A stretch of DNA of 36,484 bases, taken from assembly GCF_001552635.1 (NCBI RefSeq), contig NZ_BCRO01000096.1, positions 1 to 36,484 of the forward strand, given 5' to 3'. Position numbers and translations under genes: made by a program. The DNA is from Actinomadura hibisca NBRC 15177. GTDB taxonomy: Bacteria > Actinomycetota > Actinomycetes > Streptosporangiales > Streptosporangiaceae. Shown in pieces: positions 7,307 to 15,406 of this stretch (position 1 is the stretch's first letter; every line of letters begins with the position of its first letter). Below the pieces are notes generated by a model that saw nothing but the letters and a program-made list of their open reading frames with translations, ran no database searches and was not told the origin of the DNA.

Positions 7307-8256
7307 CCGCCGGCCACCACGGGACGGTCGCGCGGCTCGTGGGGCGGGGGCTCGTCGGAGGGTGAAGGGTCGTCCGGCGCGTGCGACGGGTGGGCGTCCA
7401 GCGGGCGATCATGCGGCGGGCCCGACGGATGGGCGTCCAGCAGGTGCGGCAGGTGGTCGTCCAGCGGGCTGGTGAGTAGCGGGTGGGCGTCCAGGGGGTG
7501 GGTCAGGCGGGTGCCCGGCGGCAGGTCTCGTCGTACGTAGTACTCCGTTCCCAGCGCCCGGCGGAACAACGGCATCGGCAGTCTCAGCAGCGCCGCCAGC
7601 GTCCGCACCGAGTCGCCGCCCGTCGCCTGCGTCGCGTGGGCCGCCATGCTCGCCCGCTTCGCCTCCGCGTGCGCGCCGACCCGCACCCGGTGCGTGATCT
7701 CGTCGCGGCTCGCGTACGCGCGCTCGAAGGACCGCACGTCGAGTGCGCGCACCAGGCGGCCGAGCGGGCGCAACACCCGCAACAGCAGGTCGCGGTCCAC
7801 GGTCGCCTCCAGTACCACCGACGTGCCCGCCAGTTCGGCGGCCCGCACGCCCACCCGGTGCACCTGCACGTGGTCGGGATGGCCGTAGCCGCCCGCCGGG
7901 TCGTACACCGTCAGCAAGTCGGCGTCCTCCTGGCGCAGCAGCCCGGCCAGCTCCTCGGCGGCGACCTCGACGTCGGCGCTCGCGAACCCTTCGTCGGCCG
8001 TGCCGTCCAGGCCGGAGTCCGCGTAGCCGAGCAGCACGACGCGCGCGCAGCCCAGCGCCCGCGCCGAAGCGTGCAGCTCGGCGGTGCGCACCGTCCCGAG
8101 GTCGCCGTCCACGGGCGCGGTGAGGCCGCGTTCGCCCGCCGTGGCGACCACCAGGACGACCCGGTGCCCCTCGTCCGCCAGCCGCGCCATCGTGCCCGCG
8201 GTCAGCAGCGCCTCGTCGTCGGGATGGGCGTGGAAGAAGACACAGGTCGCTCGCAC
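7303..8256 (-). CDS. PIG-L/LmbE family N-acetylglucosamine-type deacetylase with His/Asp/Pro-rich tail
   Basis: A 317-residue zinc hydrolase of the family that removes acetyl groups from GlcNAc-linked substrates (MshB, Mca, GlcNAc-PI deacetylase). The zinc site is visible: FHAHPDDEA near residues 8-16 and GYGHPDHVQVHR near 124-135. The family fold ends near residue 250. The last 66 residues (about 252-317) form an unusual low-complexity tail with repeated LDAHP motifs and about eleven histidines. The GTG start at 8256 is the only in-frame choice near the conserved N terminus. It is the first gene of a three-gene minus-strand operon and is divergent from a GT4 glycosyltransferase. That pairing resembles MshA/MshB of mycothiol synthesis but could serve another glycoside. 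Confidence 0.92.
   Translation of the reverse strand: MRATCVFFHAHPDDEALLTAGTMARLADEGHRVVLVVATAGERGLTAPVDGDLGTVRTAELHASARALGCARVVLLGYADSGLDGTADEGFASADVEVAAEELAGLLRQEDADLLTVYDPAGGYGHPDHVQVHRVGVRAAELAGTSVVLEATVDRDLLLRVLRPLGRLVRALDVRSFERAYASRDEITHRVRVGAHAEAKRASMAAHATQATGGDSVRTLAALLRLPMPLFRRALGTEYYVRRDLPPGTRLTHPLDAHPLLTSPLDDHLPHLLDAHPSGPPHDRPLDAHPSHAPDDPSPSDEPPPHEPRDRPVVAGG
7388..7493 (-). repeat. in-frame repeats encoding LDAHP motifs in the PIG-L tail
   Basis: The string GGGCGTCCAG, or a one-base variant, occurs four times on the plus strand (near 7392, 7431, 7456 and 7484). On the coding strand each copy reads as CTGGACGCC or similar and gives the residues LDAH or LDDH. The spacing is irregular but stays in frame, so the tail probably grew by slippage or recombination between short repeats. 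Confidence 0.6.
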
Positions 8257-8368
8257 GGCATCTAGATTCCCGTACCGACGTGAAGATCCGTCCTGCCCCG
8301 CGTCAAACCTGCGCCATCAGCCGTGGCAGGGCGTACCGGTCCCGCCCGGCTGCCGAGACTTCGAAGGG

Positions 8369-9484
8369 ATGAGAATTCTCCACGTCAGCGACTGCTACCT
8401 GCCCCGGCTGGGCGGCATCGAGCTCCAGGTGGACGAGCTGGCGCGCGCCCAGCGGTCCGCCGGGCACGACGTCGCGATCGCGACCGCCACCCCGGGGACC
8501 GCCGCGCCCGCCCTCGACGCCGCCGTCCCCTTCCCGGTGGACCGGCTGGTGGCCCCCATGCCCTGGGAGTTGCCGATCGGCCGGTCGCTGGCCCCGGTGC
8601 TGGCCGACCGCAAGCCCGACGTCGTGCACGTCCACGCGGGGGCGGTGTCGCCGTTCGCGTGGCGGGCGGTGCGGTGCGCGACGCGGGCGGGGCTGCCGGT
8701 CGTGCTGACCGTCCACAGCCTGTGGGGGCCGGTCAGCCGGGGCGCCTACCGGACGTTGTTCGCCACGTGGCCGGGCACGCTGGTCGTGACGACGGTGAGC
8801 GAGGCGGCGGCGCTGCCGATCCGGTCGGTTGCCACGCACCTGCCGGTGCACGTGGTGGCCAACGGCATCGACCTGGCGCAGTGGCACGACGAGCCCGCCG
8901 TCCCCCTGCTGCCCTACGACGACCGGCTGCACGTCGTCGCCGTGGGGCGGCTCGCTCCGCGCAAGGAGCCGATGAACCTGTTGCGGATGTTGCGCAAGGT
9001 CGAGTCCAGCGTCCCGATCCGCGCCACGATCGTGGGGGACGGCCCGGCGCGGGCGCGGATGGAGCGTTACCTCAAGCGGCACCGCATGGACGGCTGGGTG
9101 CACCTGACGGGCAGGCTGCACCGTTCCGCCGTCCGGTCCGTGCTGGCGGGGGCGGACGTGTTCCTCGCGCCCGCCGCCAAGGAGTCGTTCGGCCTGGCCG
9201 CGCTGGAGGCGCGGCTCGCGGGGCTGCCCGTCGTCGCGCAGGCGGGCAGCGGCGTGGCCGACTTCGTGGAGTCGGGGCGCGCGGGGCTGCTCGGCAGCAC
9301 GTTCCCGGAGCTGACCGGCGCGTTGCTGCGACTGGCCCGCGACCCGGCGCTGCGCTACCGGATCGCGGCCCACAACCGCACGACCGAGCCCGTGCACTGC
9401 ACGTGGCCCGCGGTGCTCGCGGCGTTCGACGCCTGCTACGAGCAGGCGGCGGGTCAGCTCAGCACCGACCTGGCCCACTTGTAG
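8369..9484 (+). CDS. GT4-family glycosyltransferase
   Basis: A 371-residue retaining GT-B glycosyltransferase. The N-terminal acceptor domain carries the GGIE loop (residues 15-18) after RILHVSDCYLPR. The nucleotide-sugar domain has VGRLAPRKE (192-200), VGDGP (222-226) and the E-x7-E pair Glu272/Glu280 in KESFGLAALE. This matches GT4 enzymes such as MshA and PimA/PimB, but the sugar and acceptor cannot be read from sequence. I choose the ATG at 8369 because the conserved RILHVSD strand starts right after it; the frame is open upstream but encodes unrelated residues. It is divergent from the PIG-L gene, and its last 31 bases overlap the 3' end of the convergent acyl-CoA ligase gene. Confidence 0.92.
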   Translation: MRILHVSDCYLPRLGGIELQVDELARAQRSAGHDVAIATATPGTAAPALDAAVPFPVDRLVAPMPWELPIGRSLAPVLADRKPDVVHVHAGAVSPFAWRAVRCATRAGLPVVLTVHSLWGPVSRGAYRTLFATWPGTLVVTTVSEAAALPIRSVATHLPVHVVANGIDLAQWHDEPAVPLLPYDDRLHVVAVGRLAPRKEPMNLLRMLRKVESSVPIRATIVGDGPARARMERYLKRHRMDGWVHLTGRLHRSAVRSVLAGADVFLAPAAKESFGLAALEARLAGLPVVAQAGSGVADFVESGRAGLLGSTFPELTGALLRLARDPALRYRIAAHNRTTEPVHCTWPAVLAAFDACYEQAAGQLSTDLAHL

Positions 9485-11028
9485 TCGGACTTGCCGACGG
9501 CCGTGCGCTGCACCTCGTCCACCAGCTTGAGGGTGCGCGGCAGCTTGTACCCGGCGAGGCGGCCCCGGCAGTGCTCGGTCAGCTCCGCCAGCGTCGGCGC
9601 GGCGCCGGGCCGGGGCGAGACGACGGCGGCGACGCGCTGGCCGAAACGCTCGTCGGGCAGGCCCACCACGACCACGTCGTAGACGTCCGGGTGGTCCTTG
9701 AGCGCGACCTCGACCTCCTCGGGGTAGACCTTCTCGCCGCCGGTGTTGATGACCAGCGAGCCGCGGCCGAGCAGGACGATCGTGCCGTCCTCGTCCAGCG
9801 AGGCGAAGTCGCCCGGCACCGACCAGCGCACGCCGTCGGCGTCGGTGTAGAAGGTGGCGGCGGTCTTCTTCGGGTCGTTGTAGTAGCCGAGCGGGATGTG
9901 GCCGGAGCGGGCCAGCTTGCCGATCTCGCCGGGCGCGACGGGCTTCAGGTCGTCGTCGAGCACCGTGATGCCGGGCTTCATCAGGAAGCGGGCGGTGCCC
10001 TCCTTGCCGCCGACGGAGGGGCCGCACGCGCCGGTCTCGGACGCGCCGTAGTTGTCGAGGAACATGACGTTCGGCAGGTGCGCCTTCAGCTCGTCCTTGG
10101 CGCCCTCGGTGAGCGGCGCGCCGCCGGAGGCGATCGCGAACAACGAGGACGTGTCGTGGTCGCCGGAGGCCAGGGCCTTGGCGACGGGGCGGGCCATCAC
10201 GTCGCCGACCAGCATCATCACGTTGGCCTGCTCCTCGGCCAGCAGGCGCAGCGCCTCCTGCGGGTCGAAGGCGTGGTCGGTGTAGAGCACGACCTTCGCG
10301 CCGCTGAACAGGCCCATGAACGCGACCCACTGGCCCGCGCCGTGCATGACCGGGGCGCAGTCGAGCACCGCCATCGGGGGCTGCTCGGCGTTCCCGGCGA
10401 TGGCCTCGGGGCTGGTGATCGGGTCGCCGAGCACGTTGCCGCCGCCGAGCGCGCCGAAGAAGATGTCCTCGCAGCGCCACTCGACGCCCTTGGGGTAGCC
10501 GGTGGTGCCGCCGGTGTACATGATGTAGCGGTCGTCGCTGGACCGCTCGGGGAAGTCGTCGCCGGAGGCGGCCTCGGCGAGCGCCTTCTCGTACTCGACC
10601 GCGCCCTCGACGGGGGTGCCGTCGCCGTCCTCGATGACGACGACGTGCCGCAGCTCCGGCAGGTCGGCGCGGATCTCCTCGACCTTCGCCAGCAACGAGC
10701 GCTCGCCGATGAGGGCGACCGAGTCGGAGTCGGCCAGCACGTGCCGCAGCTCGCCCGCGACGTAGCGGAAGTTCACCGGGATCGGCACCGCGCGGATCTT
10801 GAAGATGCCGAGCATGGCCTCGATCCACTCGGCCCGGTTGTAGGCCAGGATCGCCACGTGCTGGCCTTCCCGCACCCCGGCGGCCGCGAGGTGGTGGCCG
10901 ACGCGGCTCGCCCGCTCGTTCAGCTCCCGGTAGGTGCGGCGCTCGCCGCCGGCGACCAGGGCGGGCCGGTCGGGGCCCGCCTCGGCCAGGATTTCGAGCA
11001 GATCGGCCAGGTTGTAGCTGCGCGCCAT
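9454..11028 (-). CDS. FadD19-like acyl-CoA synthetase (AMP-binding)
   Basis: A 524-residue ANL-superfamily ligase that should activate a carboxylic acid via acyl-AMP and transfer it to CoA. Motifs: phosphate loop YTGGTTGYPKG (171-181), DNYGASETG in the adenine pocket, the hinge region LGRGSLVINTGGEKVYPEE, and the catalytic lysine in VGKSDYKW (Lys513). The pattern through MYTGGTTG, MHGA and the C terminus resembles mycobacterial FadD19, which activates steroid side chains. A second copy of this subfamily lies at 18564-20150 with similar ends. The ATG at 11028 has GAGGA upstream. It is transcribed alone; its 3' end overlaps the glycosyltransferase gene by 31 bases. The exact substrate (steroid side chain, branched or long-chain acid) is unknown. 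Confidence 0.93.
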   Translation of the reverse strand: MARSYNLADLLEILAEAGPDRPALVAGGERRTYRELNERASRVGHHLAAAGVREGQHVAILAYNRAEWIEAMLGIFKIRAVPIPVNFRYVAGELRHVLADSDSVALIGERSLLAKVEEIRADLPELRHVVVIEDGDGTPVEGAVEYEKALAEAASGDDFPERSSDDRYIMYTGGTTGYPKGVEWRCEDIFFGALGGGNVLGDPITSPEAIAGNAEQPPMAVLDCAPVMHGAGQWVAFMGLFSGAKVVLYTDHAFDPQEALRLLAEEQANVMMLVGDVMARPVAKALASGDHDTSSLFAIASGGAPLTEGAKDELKAHLPNVMFLDNYGASETGACGPSVGGKEGTARFLMKPGITVLDDDLKPVAPGEIGKLARSGHIPLGYYNDPKKTAATFYTDADGVRWSVPGDFASLDEDGTIVLLGRGSLVINTGGEKVYPEEVEVALKDHPDVYDVVVVGLPDERFGQRVAAVVSPRPGAAPTLAELTEHCRGRLAGYKLPRTLKLVDEVQRTAVGKSDYKWARSVLS

Positions 11029-11124
11029 GCCACGTCCTCGCGTCGGGGTGGGGGAGGGTTCCTCCGATCATCCTCTGGAGGGCGCAAGCACTCAATTATT
11101 GTTGACAGGCGGTCCAATGAGATG

Positions 11125-11139
11125 GATCACATTGTGATC
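11125..11139. promoter_or_regulatory. perfect 15-base palindrome upstream of the first fadD gene
   Basis: GATCACA-T-TGTGATC is a perfect inverted repeat. It overlaps the stop codon of the phytase-like gene and lies 97 bases upstream of the acyl-CoA synthetase start, both on the minus strand. It could be an operator for the ligase gene. It is not a typical terminator because the stem is AT-rich and short. Confidence 0.35.
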
Positions 11140-12427
11140 AAGGGAGCCGCACGTAGCGGAGCTGTGTGCCCACCCCGCTGTCGATGAGCCGCCCGTCGGG
11201 GCCGAAGGCGCCGAGGCCGAAGTCGTTGTCGTTGATGACGGCGAGGGTGCGGCGGTCGGCCAGCGCGATGCCCTCGATCTTGCCGGGCATGCCGGGGATC
11301 GTGGACAGGTCGACGGTCAGGGTCTTGGGCAGGGCGGTGATCCCGGCGGGGACGCCGGCGCTCTTCTCCAGGGACGGGGTGGTCGCCTCGTCGTCCCAGG
11401 TGGAGCCGAGGATGTCGGTCGCCTTGCGCGGGTCCAGCGTGTAAATCTTGGCGACCCGGTCGGTGCGCTCGTCCACCAGCAGGCGGCCGTCGTCCAGCGC
11501 GGTCAGGCCGGAGATCTTCATCTCCTTCTGGTCGCCGCAGCTCGCGACGTCGAAGGCGCAGACGTCCTCGAAGCGGTGCACGTACTCGCCGGTGACCTTC
11601 CCGGCGCGCAGGTCGAAGCGCAGGATGCGGCCGTTGCGGGCGGCCTTGTAGGTCTTCTTGTCGGGGTTGGTCAGCGGGCTCTGCATCGCCGCGTACAGAG
11701 TGCGGCCGTCCTTGGCGATCGTCAGCGCCTCGAAGCCGCGGTTGTAGGTGCGCTTGTTGAGGATGGCGGGCAGCGTCTGCCGGACGGGGTAGGAGGTGCC
11801 CTTGCCGGGCCAGCCCTTGGGGACGTGGCGCTCGATGACGCGTCCGCGCCGGTCCAGGTGGAGCAGGGAGGGGCCGTACTCCTCGGCCACCCAGAAGTCG
11901 CCGTCGCGGGTGCGGATGAGGCCCTCGGGGTCGATGCCGTCGGGGTTGAAGGCGAGGCGTTCGGTTCCGGAGAAGTCCCAGGGGGCCTCCTCGCGGCCGT
12001 CCACGTTGGGCAGGCCCGTGACGGGCTTACCTCCGCGCCCGGTGATCGGGATCGTGCGGACGACCTTGATCGTGCCCTTGCGCACCCGCAGCTTCACGAT
12101 CGCGGGGGCGAACCCGGGCACCGGGAAGGTGACCCGCTCCTCGCCGCCGACCTCGACGGTGCCGTTGGGCCCCCGGTCGGTGATCGCCCAGAACTCGTCG
12201 GGACGCGCCCCGGCCTCGTGGAACAGGTCGCTGCCGATCCCGCCCAGCGCCACGCCGCGATCGTCGGGAACGCTGCCGGGCAGCAGCGCGTTCTGGAACT
12301 GGGCGAGCGGAATGCGCGGCAGGGTCGCCGACTCCGGGGCCGGACGGGCGGAAGCAGCGGCGGTGCCGGGCACCAGGGCGGCGGCGAGCGCGCCGCCGAC
12401 CACGAAAGCGGAGAAACGTCGAGTCAC
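11138..12427 (-). CDS. secreted esterase-like/phytase-like beta-propeller protein
   Basis: A 429-residue exported protein of the phytase-like / esterase-like family (PF13449 type). A signal peptide (residues 1-26, two arginines followed by a hydrophobic stretch to AAAASA) precedes a domain with family features: GGIGSDL and DEFWAITDRGPNG near the start, then DFWVAEEYGPSLLHLD, FEALTIAKDGRTLY and, near the end, IEGIALADRRTLAVINDND. The acidic loops probably bind calcium. Whether it hydrolyses phytate, other phosphoesters or carboxyl esters is not known for most members. The GTG start at 12427 places the signal peptide correctly; an open frame upstream is not signal-like. It is divergent from the SigE-like gene, with a 190-base control region between them. 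Confidence 0.88.
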   Translation of the reverse strand: MTRRFSAFVVGGALAAALVPGTAAASARPAPESATLPRIPLAQFQNALLPGSVPDDRGVALGGIGSDLFHEAGARPDEFWAITDRGPNGTVEVGGEERVTFPVPGFAPAIVKLRVRKGTIKVVRTIPITGRGGKPVTGLPNVDGREEAPWDFSGTERLAFNPDGIDPEGLIRTRDGDFWVAEEYGPSLLHLDRRGRVIERHVPKGWPGKGTSYPVRQTLPAILNKRTYNRGFEALTIAKDGRTLYAAMQSPLTNPDKKTYKAARNGRILRFDLRAGKVTGEYVHRFEDVCAFDVASCGDQKEMKISGLTALDDGRLLVDERTDRVAKIYTLDPRKATDILGSTWDDEATTPSLEKSAGVPAGITALPKTLTVDLSTIPGMPGKIEGIALADRRTLAVINDNDFGLGAFGPDGRLIDSGVGTQLRYVRLP

Positions 12428-12617
12428 GCCGCGAACCGTAGGACGCCGACATGGACGGCCGGTGACCTGCGGATGAAGGCCTGAGCGGCCGGGCACGTGA
12501 GGGAGATCACCCGCTCCCCGTCCGCCGCATCCGGCCAAGCCGGGCCGTTCTTACACGCCTCTTATCCCCTTGACGGCATTCTGGGCCGTAACGATTTCGT
12601 ATCAGACGGGGGTAGTG

Positions 12618-13172
12618 GTGAGCGCAGGCGCTGTGGCGTGGACGCCTCCGACATGGGAGGAGATCGTCAGCGAGCACTCCACGAGGGTGTTCCGGCTGGC
12701 GTACCGCTTGACCGGAAACCGGCACGACGCCGAGGACCTGACCCAGGACGTGTTCATCCGCGTCTTCCGCTCGTTGTCGTCCTACAGCCCCGGCACGTTC
12801 GAGGGCTGGCTGCACCGGATCACCACCAACCTGTTCCTGGACCGCGCCCGCCGCAAGCAGCGCATCCGGTTCGACGCCCTGGCCGACGACGCCGCCGAGC
12901 GCCTCCAGGGCCGCGAGCCGACCCCGGCGCAGGCCTACGAGGACCGGCACCTGGACGCCGACATCCAGAAGGCGCTGGACTCGCTGGCCCCCGAGTACCG
13001 GGCCGCGGTGGTGCTGTGCGACATCGAGGGCCTGACCTACGAGGAGATCGCGGCGTCGCTGGGCGTCAAGCTCGGCACCGTGCGCTCGCGCATCCACCGG
13101 GGCCGCGCCCAGCTGCGCGCCGCCCTGGAGCACCGCCGCCCGGCCGAGTCGCCGGTGACGACGCTGACCTGA
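12618..13172 (+). CDS. SigE-like ECF RNA polymerase sigma factor
   Basis: A 184-residue extracytoplasmic-function sigma factor. Region 2 reads HDAEDLTQDVFIRVFRSL and GTFEGWLHRITTNLFLDRAR; region 4 has LCDIEGLTYEEIAASLGVKL and GTVRSRIHRGR. The wording is very close to mycobacterial SigE, which answers envelope and surface stress. Tandem GTG codons lie at 12615 and 12618; GGGGG at 12608-12612 is best spaced for 12618. Unlike the classical sigE-rseA arrangement, no zinc-binding anti-sigma gene follows: the next gene is an alpha/beta hydrolase with its own promoter. Control must come from elsewhere or be transcriptional. Confidence 0.92.
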   Translation: MSAGAVAWTPPTWEEIVSEHSTRVFRLAYRLTGNRHDAEDLTQDVFIRVFRSLSSYSPGTFEGWLHRITTNLFLDRARRKQRIRFDALADDAAERLQGREPTPAQAYEDRHLDADIQKALDSLAPEYRAAVVLCDIEGLTYEEIAASLGVKLGTVRSRIHRGRAQLRAALEHRRPAESPVTTLT

Positions 13173-13177
13173 CCCGG

Positions 13178-13229
13178 GTGACGACCGTCACACGTGACGG
13201 GTAAGTGATCACTGTCTACCCTCGGGCTC
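13178..13229 (+). promoter_or_regulatory. leaderless promoter with overlapping palindromic operator
   Basis: GTGACG (13194-13199), 17 bases and TACCCT (13217-13222) make a good vegetative promoter. Transcription should start at about the GTG at 13230, giving a leaderless message. The -35 box is the third of three hexamers, GTGACG (13178-13183), CGTCAC (13186-13191) and GTGACG (13194-13199). Each is separated by the dinucleotide AC, and they form two overlapping palindromes. A repressor bound here would block the -35 box. Confidence 0.6.
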
Positions 13230-14033
13230 GTGGACATCGTCTTCGAGCGCCGCGGATCGGGCGCGCCGCTGGTGCTGCTGCACGGCATCGGCCACCGCTG
13301 GCAGGCGTGGGAACCGGTCCTGGACCGGCTGGCCGCCGAGCGCGACGTGATCGCGGTGGACCTGCCCGGGTTCGGGCTGTCCCCGCCACTGCCGGAGGGC
13401 ACCCCCTACACGCTGGACGCCGCCGTCGAGGCGCTCGCCGCGACGTTCGCCGACCTCGGCGTGGAGCGCCCGCACATCGCGGGCAACTCGCTGGGCGGCC
13501 TGTTCGCGCTGGAAGCGGCAGACCGGGGCCTGGTCAGCTCGGCGACGGCGCTGAGCCCGGCTGGCTTCTTCAACGCGGCCGAACTGCGCTACGCGATGGC
13601 GGTCCTGCGCGCCTCCCGGCTCGGCGCGGGCGTCCCGGGCCTGGTGCTGAACCAGCTGGCCCGCTCCCCCCGCCGCCGCGCCGCGATGTTCGGCCTGCTC
13701 TACGGCCGCCCCGACCTGCTGGACGTGAAGTCGCTGCTGGGCGACGCGAAGGCGTTCCGCACCGCCCCGGGCTTCGAGCCGACCCTGCGAGCGGGCCGCA
13801 AGGTGCGCTTCCTGGGCGAATGCGCCGACGTGCCGGTGACGATCGCGTGGGGCACCAAGGACCGCGTGCTGCGCACGAGCCAGGCGGTCCGCGCCCAACG
13901 CCGCCTGCCGCACGCGCGCTTCGTCTGGATGGAGGGCTGCGGCCACGTCCCGATGGGCGACGACCCGGACCTGGTGGCGAAGGTGCTCCTGGAAGGCAGC
14001 GCCCACCCCCTACACCAGGACGCCGCCGCCTGA
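13230..14033 (+). CDS. alpha/beta hydrolase
   Basis: A 267-residue alpha/beta-hydrolase fold enzyme. The catalytic triad is visible: Ser87 in the nucleophile elbow GNSLGG (85-90), Asp211 in GTKDR and His239 in CGHVPMGDDP. The oxyanion segment LLHGIG lies at 16-21. Family members include esterases, lipases, epoxide hydrolases and C-C hydrolases; the substrate cannot be told. The GTG at 13230 is the first base or nearly the first base of the predicted leaderless transcript. The next gene begins one base after the stop, so the two are probably cotranslated. Confidence 0.9.
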   Translation: MDIVFERRGSGAPLVLLHGIGHRWQAWEPVLDRLAAERDVIAVDLPGFGLSPPLPEGTPYTLDAAVEALAATFADLGVERPHIAGNSLGGLFALEAADRGLVSSATALSPAGFFNAAELRYAMAVLRASRLGAGVPGLVLNQLARSPRRRAAMFGLLYGRPDLLDVKSLLGDAKAFRTAPGFEPTLRAGRKVRFLGECADVPVTIAWGTKDRVLRTSQAVRAQRRLPHARFVWMEGCGHVPMGDDPDLVAKVLLEGSAHPLHQDAAA

Positions 14034-14034
14034 G

Positions 14035-14748
14035 ATGGACGAGGCCGAGTACGCCCGGGCGTGGCTGGCCGAGGAGGGCGTGGTCGAGCGCGGCCCCGGC
14101 GTGTGGTTCGAGCCGCCGGACCGGGTGATGACCCCCGGCGAGGTAGCGCACGACTGGGCGCACGCCGCGATGAGCGGTTACGAGGAGGACCCGCGCGAGG
14201 CGCTGCGGGTGGCGTTCGGCCTACTGGACCTGCTGGACGAGTGGTGGGTGGCGGCCGAGATGGCGTCCGTCATCGGGCGACACCAGGACGACCGGGTGTT
14301 CTGGGAGGGTTACCGGCGCCGTCTCGACTCCCCCGCCGAGCCGAAGACGATCACCTACTCGTTGTGGGCGGAGTGGTTCGAGGACGCCGCGACCGTCGGG
14401 CGGGCCTTCGCCGAGGTCCTGGGCGACGACGCCGGGGACCTGGCGGCGATCCCGAACCGGGCCCGCTGGGTCCTGGAGGCTTCGGGCCCGGTCCCCTGGC
14501 CGCTGAAACACCCCGTCTACCGGGCGGCCGCCGAGCTCCCGGCGCTGCATATGCCGCTGTTCAAGGCGATCCGCGCCGGCTACCACGACGTGTACGGCGA
14601 CCTGGAGCCCGGACCGGCCCTGGACCTGCTGGACGGCCTGAGCATCCCCGCCGACACGGAGCACCTCGCGCCGCTCCGCACCGCGCTGGCCGCAGGACAC
14701 CGCAACCATCGCCACTCCCCGGAGGCGTGGCGGGCGGCTGCGCGATGA
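14035..14748 (+). CDS. hypothetical protein coupled to the alpha/beta hydrolase
   Basis: A 237-residue soluble, acidic, Trp- and Ala-rich protein that I do not recognise. It has no signal peptide, membrane helix or obvious catalytic motif. Much of it reads as amphipathic helices (EALRVAFGLLDLLDEW, VGRAFAEVLGDDAGDL), which suggests an all-helical fold. The ATG is one base after the hydrolase stop codon, so translation is almost certainly coupled and the two products may work together. It ends 49 bases before the RibD-like gene, which has its own ribosome site. Confidence 0.8.
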   Translation: MDEAEYARAWLAEEGVVERGPGVWFEPPDRVMTPGEVAHDWAHAAMSGYEEDPREALRVAFGLLDLLDEWWVAAEMASVIGRHQDDRVFWEGYRRRLDSPAEPKTITYSLWAEWFEDAATVGRAFAEVLGDDAGDLAAIPNRARWVLEASGPVPWPLKHPVYRAAAELPALHMPLFKAIRAGYHDVYGDLEPGPALDLLDGLSIPADTEHLAPLRTALAAGHRNHRHSPEAWRAAAR

Positions 14749-14797
14749 GTTCTGTCCTTCTGGTGGGTCTCTTTGGTTGAGATCTCGGGAGGCGAAG

Positions 14798-15406
14798 ATG
14801 GGCAAGATCTATACCGCGGCGACCATGTCCCTGGACGGTTATATCTCCGGGCCGGGCGAGACCGGCTTCGATCACCTTTTCCGGTGGTTCTCCGGGGGTG
14901 ATGTGGAGGTCCGCACGACCGATCCGAACCTCACCTTCCACCTGACCGAGCAGAGCGCGGCCGCGTTCCTGCCCTCCATCGAGGCGACCGGCGCGCTTGT
15001 GGTGGGGCGGCGGTTGTTCGATCTCACCGGTGGGTGGGGTGGGCGGCACACCATGGACAAGCCCGTCGTCGTGCTCACCCACCGCGTGCCCGACAAGCGG
15101 CCTGGGGGCGACGACGACTTCGTGTTCGTCACCGGGGGCATCGAGGAGGCCGTTGACACCGCGCGGCGGCTGGCCGGGGACCTGGACGTCGGGGTCAACG
15201 GCGGCGGCATCGCCAGCCAGTGCCTGGACGCGGGGCTGCTGGAGGAGATCCGCGTTTCCGTCGCGCCCGTGCTGCTGGGCGGCGGGGTGCCCTTCTTCGA
15301 CGCGTTGAAGGGCGCCCCGGTCGAGTTGGAGGGGCCCGTGGACGTTGTCCGCGAGCCCCTCGTCACCCACCTGACCTACCGCGTCACTCCCAGCGGCGGC
15401 CGGTGA
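14798..15406 (+). CDS. RibD/dihydrofolate reductase-fold family protein
   Basis: A 202-residue protein of the RibD C-terminal/DHFR-like family. Typical features are IYTAATMSLDGYISGPGE at the start, VVGRRLFDLTGGW near residue 75, VNGGGIASQCLDAGLLEE and the PVLLGGGVPFFD segment near the end. The family binds NADPH, but many actinomycete members have unknown substrates; flavin, pterin or nitro-compound reduction are options. GGGAGG (14787-14792) sits five bases before the chosen ATG; a TTG at 14777 in frame is less likely. Its stop overlaps the 3' end of the convergent purC gene by 23 bases. Confidence 0.9.
   Translation: MGKIYTAATMSLDGYISGPGETGFDHLFRWFSGGDVEVRTTDPNLTFHLTEQSAAAFLPSIEATGALVVGRRLFDLTGGWGGRHTMDKPVVVLTHRVPDKRPGGDDDFVFVTGGIEEAVDTARRLAGDLDVGVNGGGIASQCLDAGLLEEIRVSVAPVLLGGGVPFFDALKGAPVELEGPVDVVREPLVTHLTYRVTPSGGR

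Noticed and set aside
8303..11095. 930-codon minus-strand frame over GT4 and FadD genes
   Set aside because: Composition is Arg/Gly/Pro/Ala-rich without motifs; both real genes in other frames have complete catalytic signatures.
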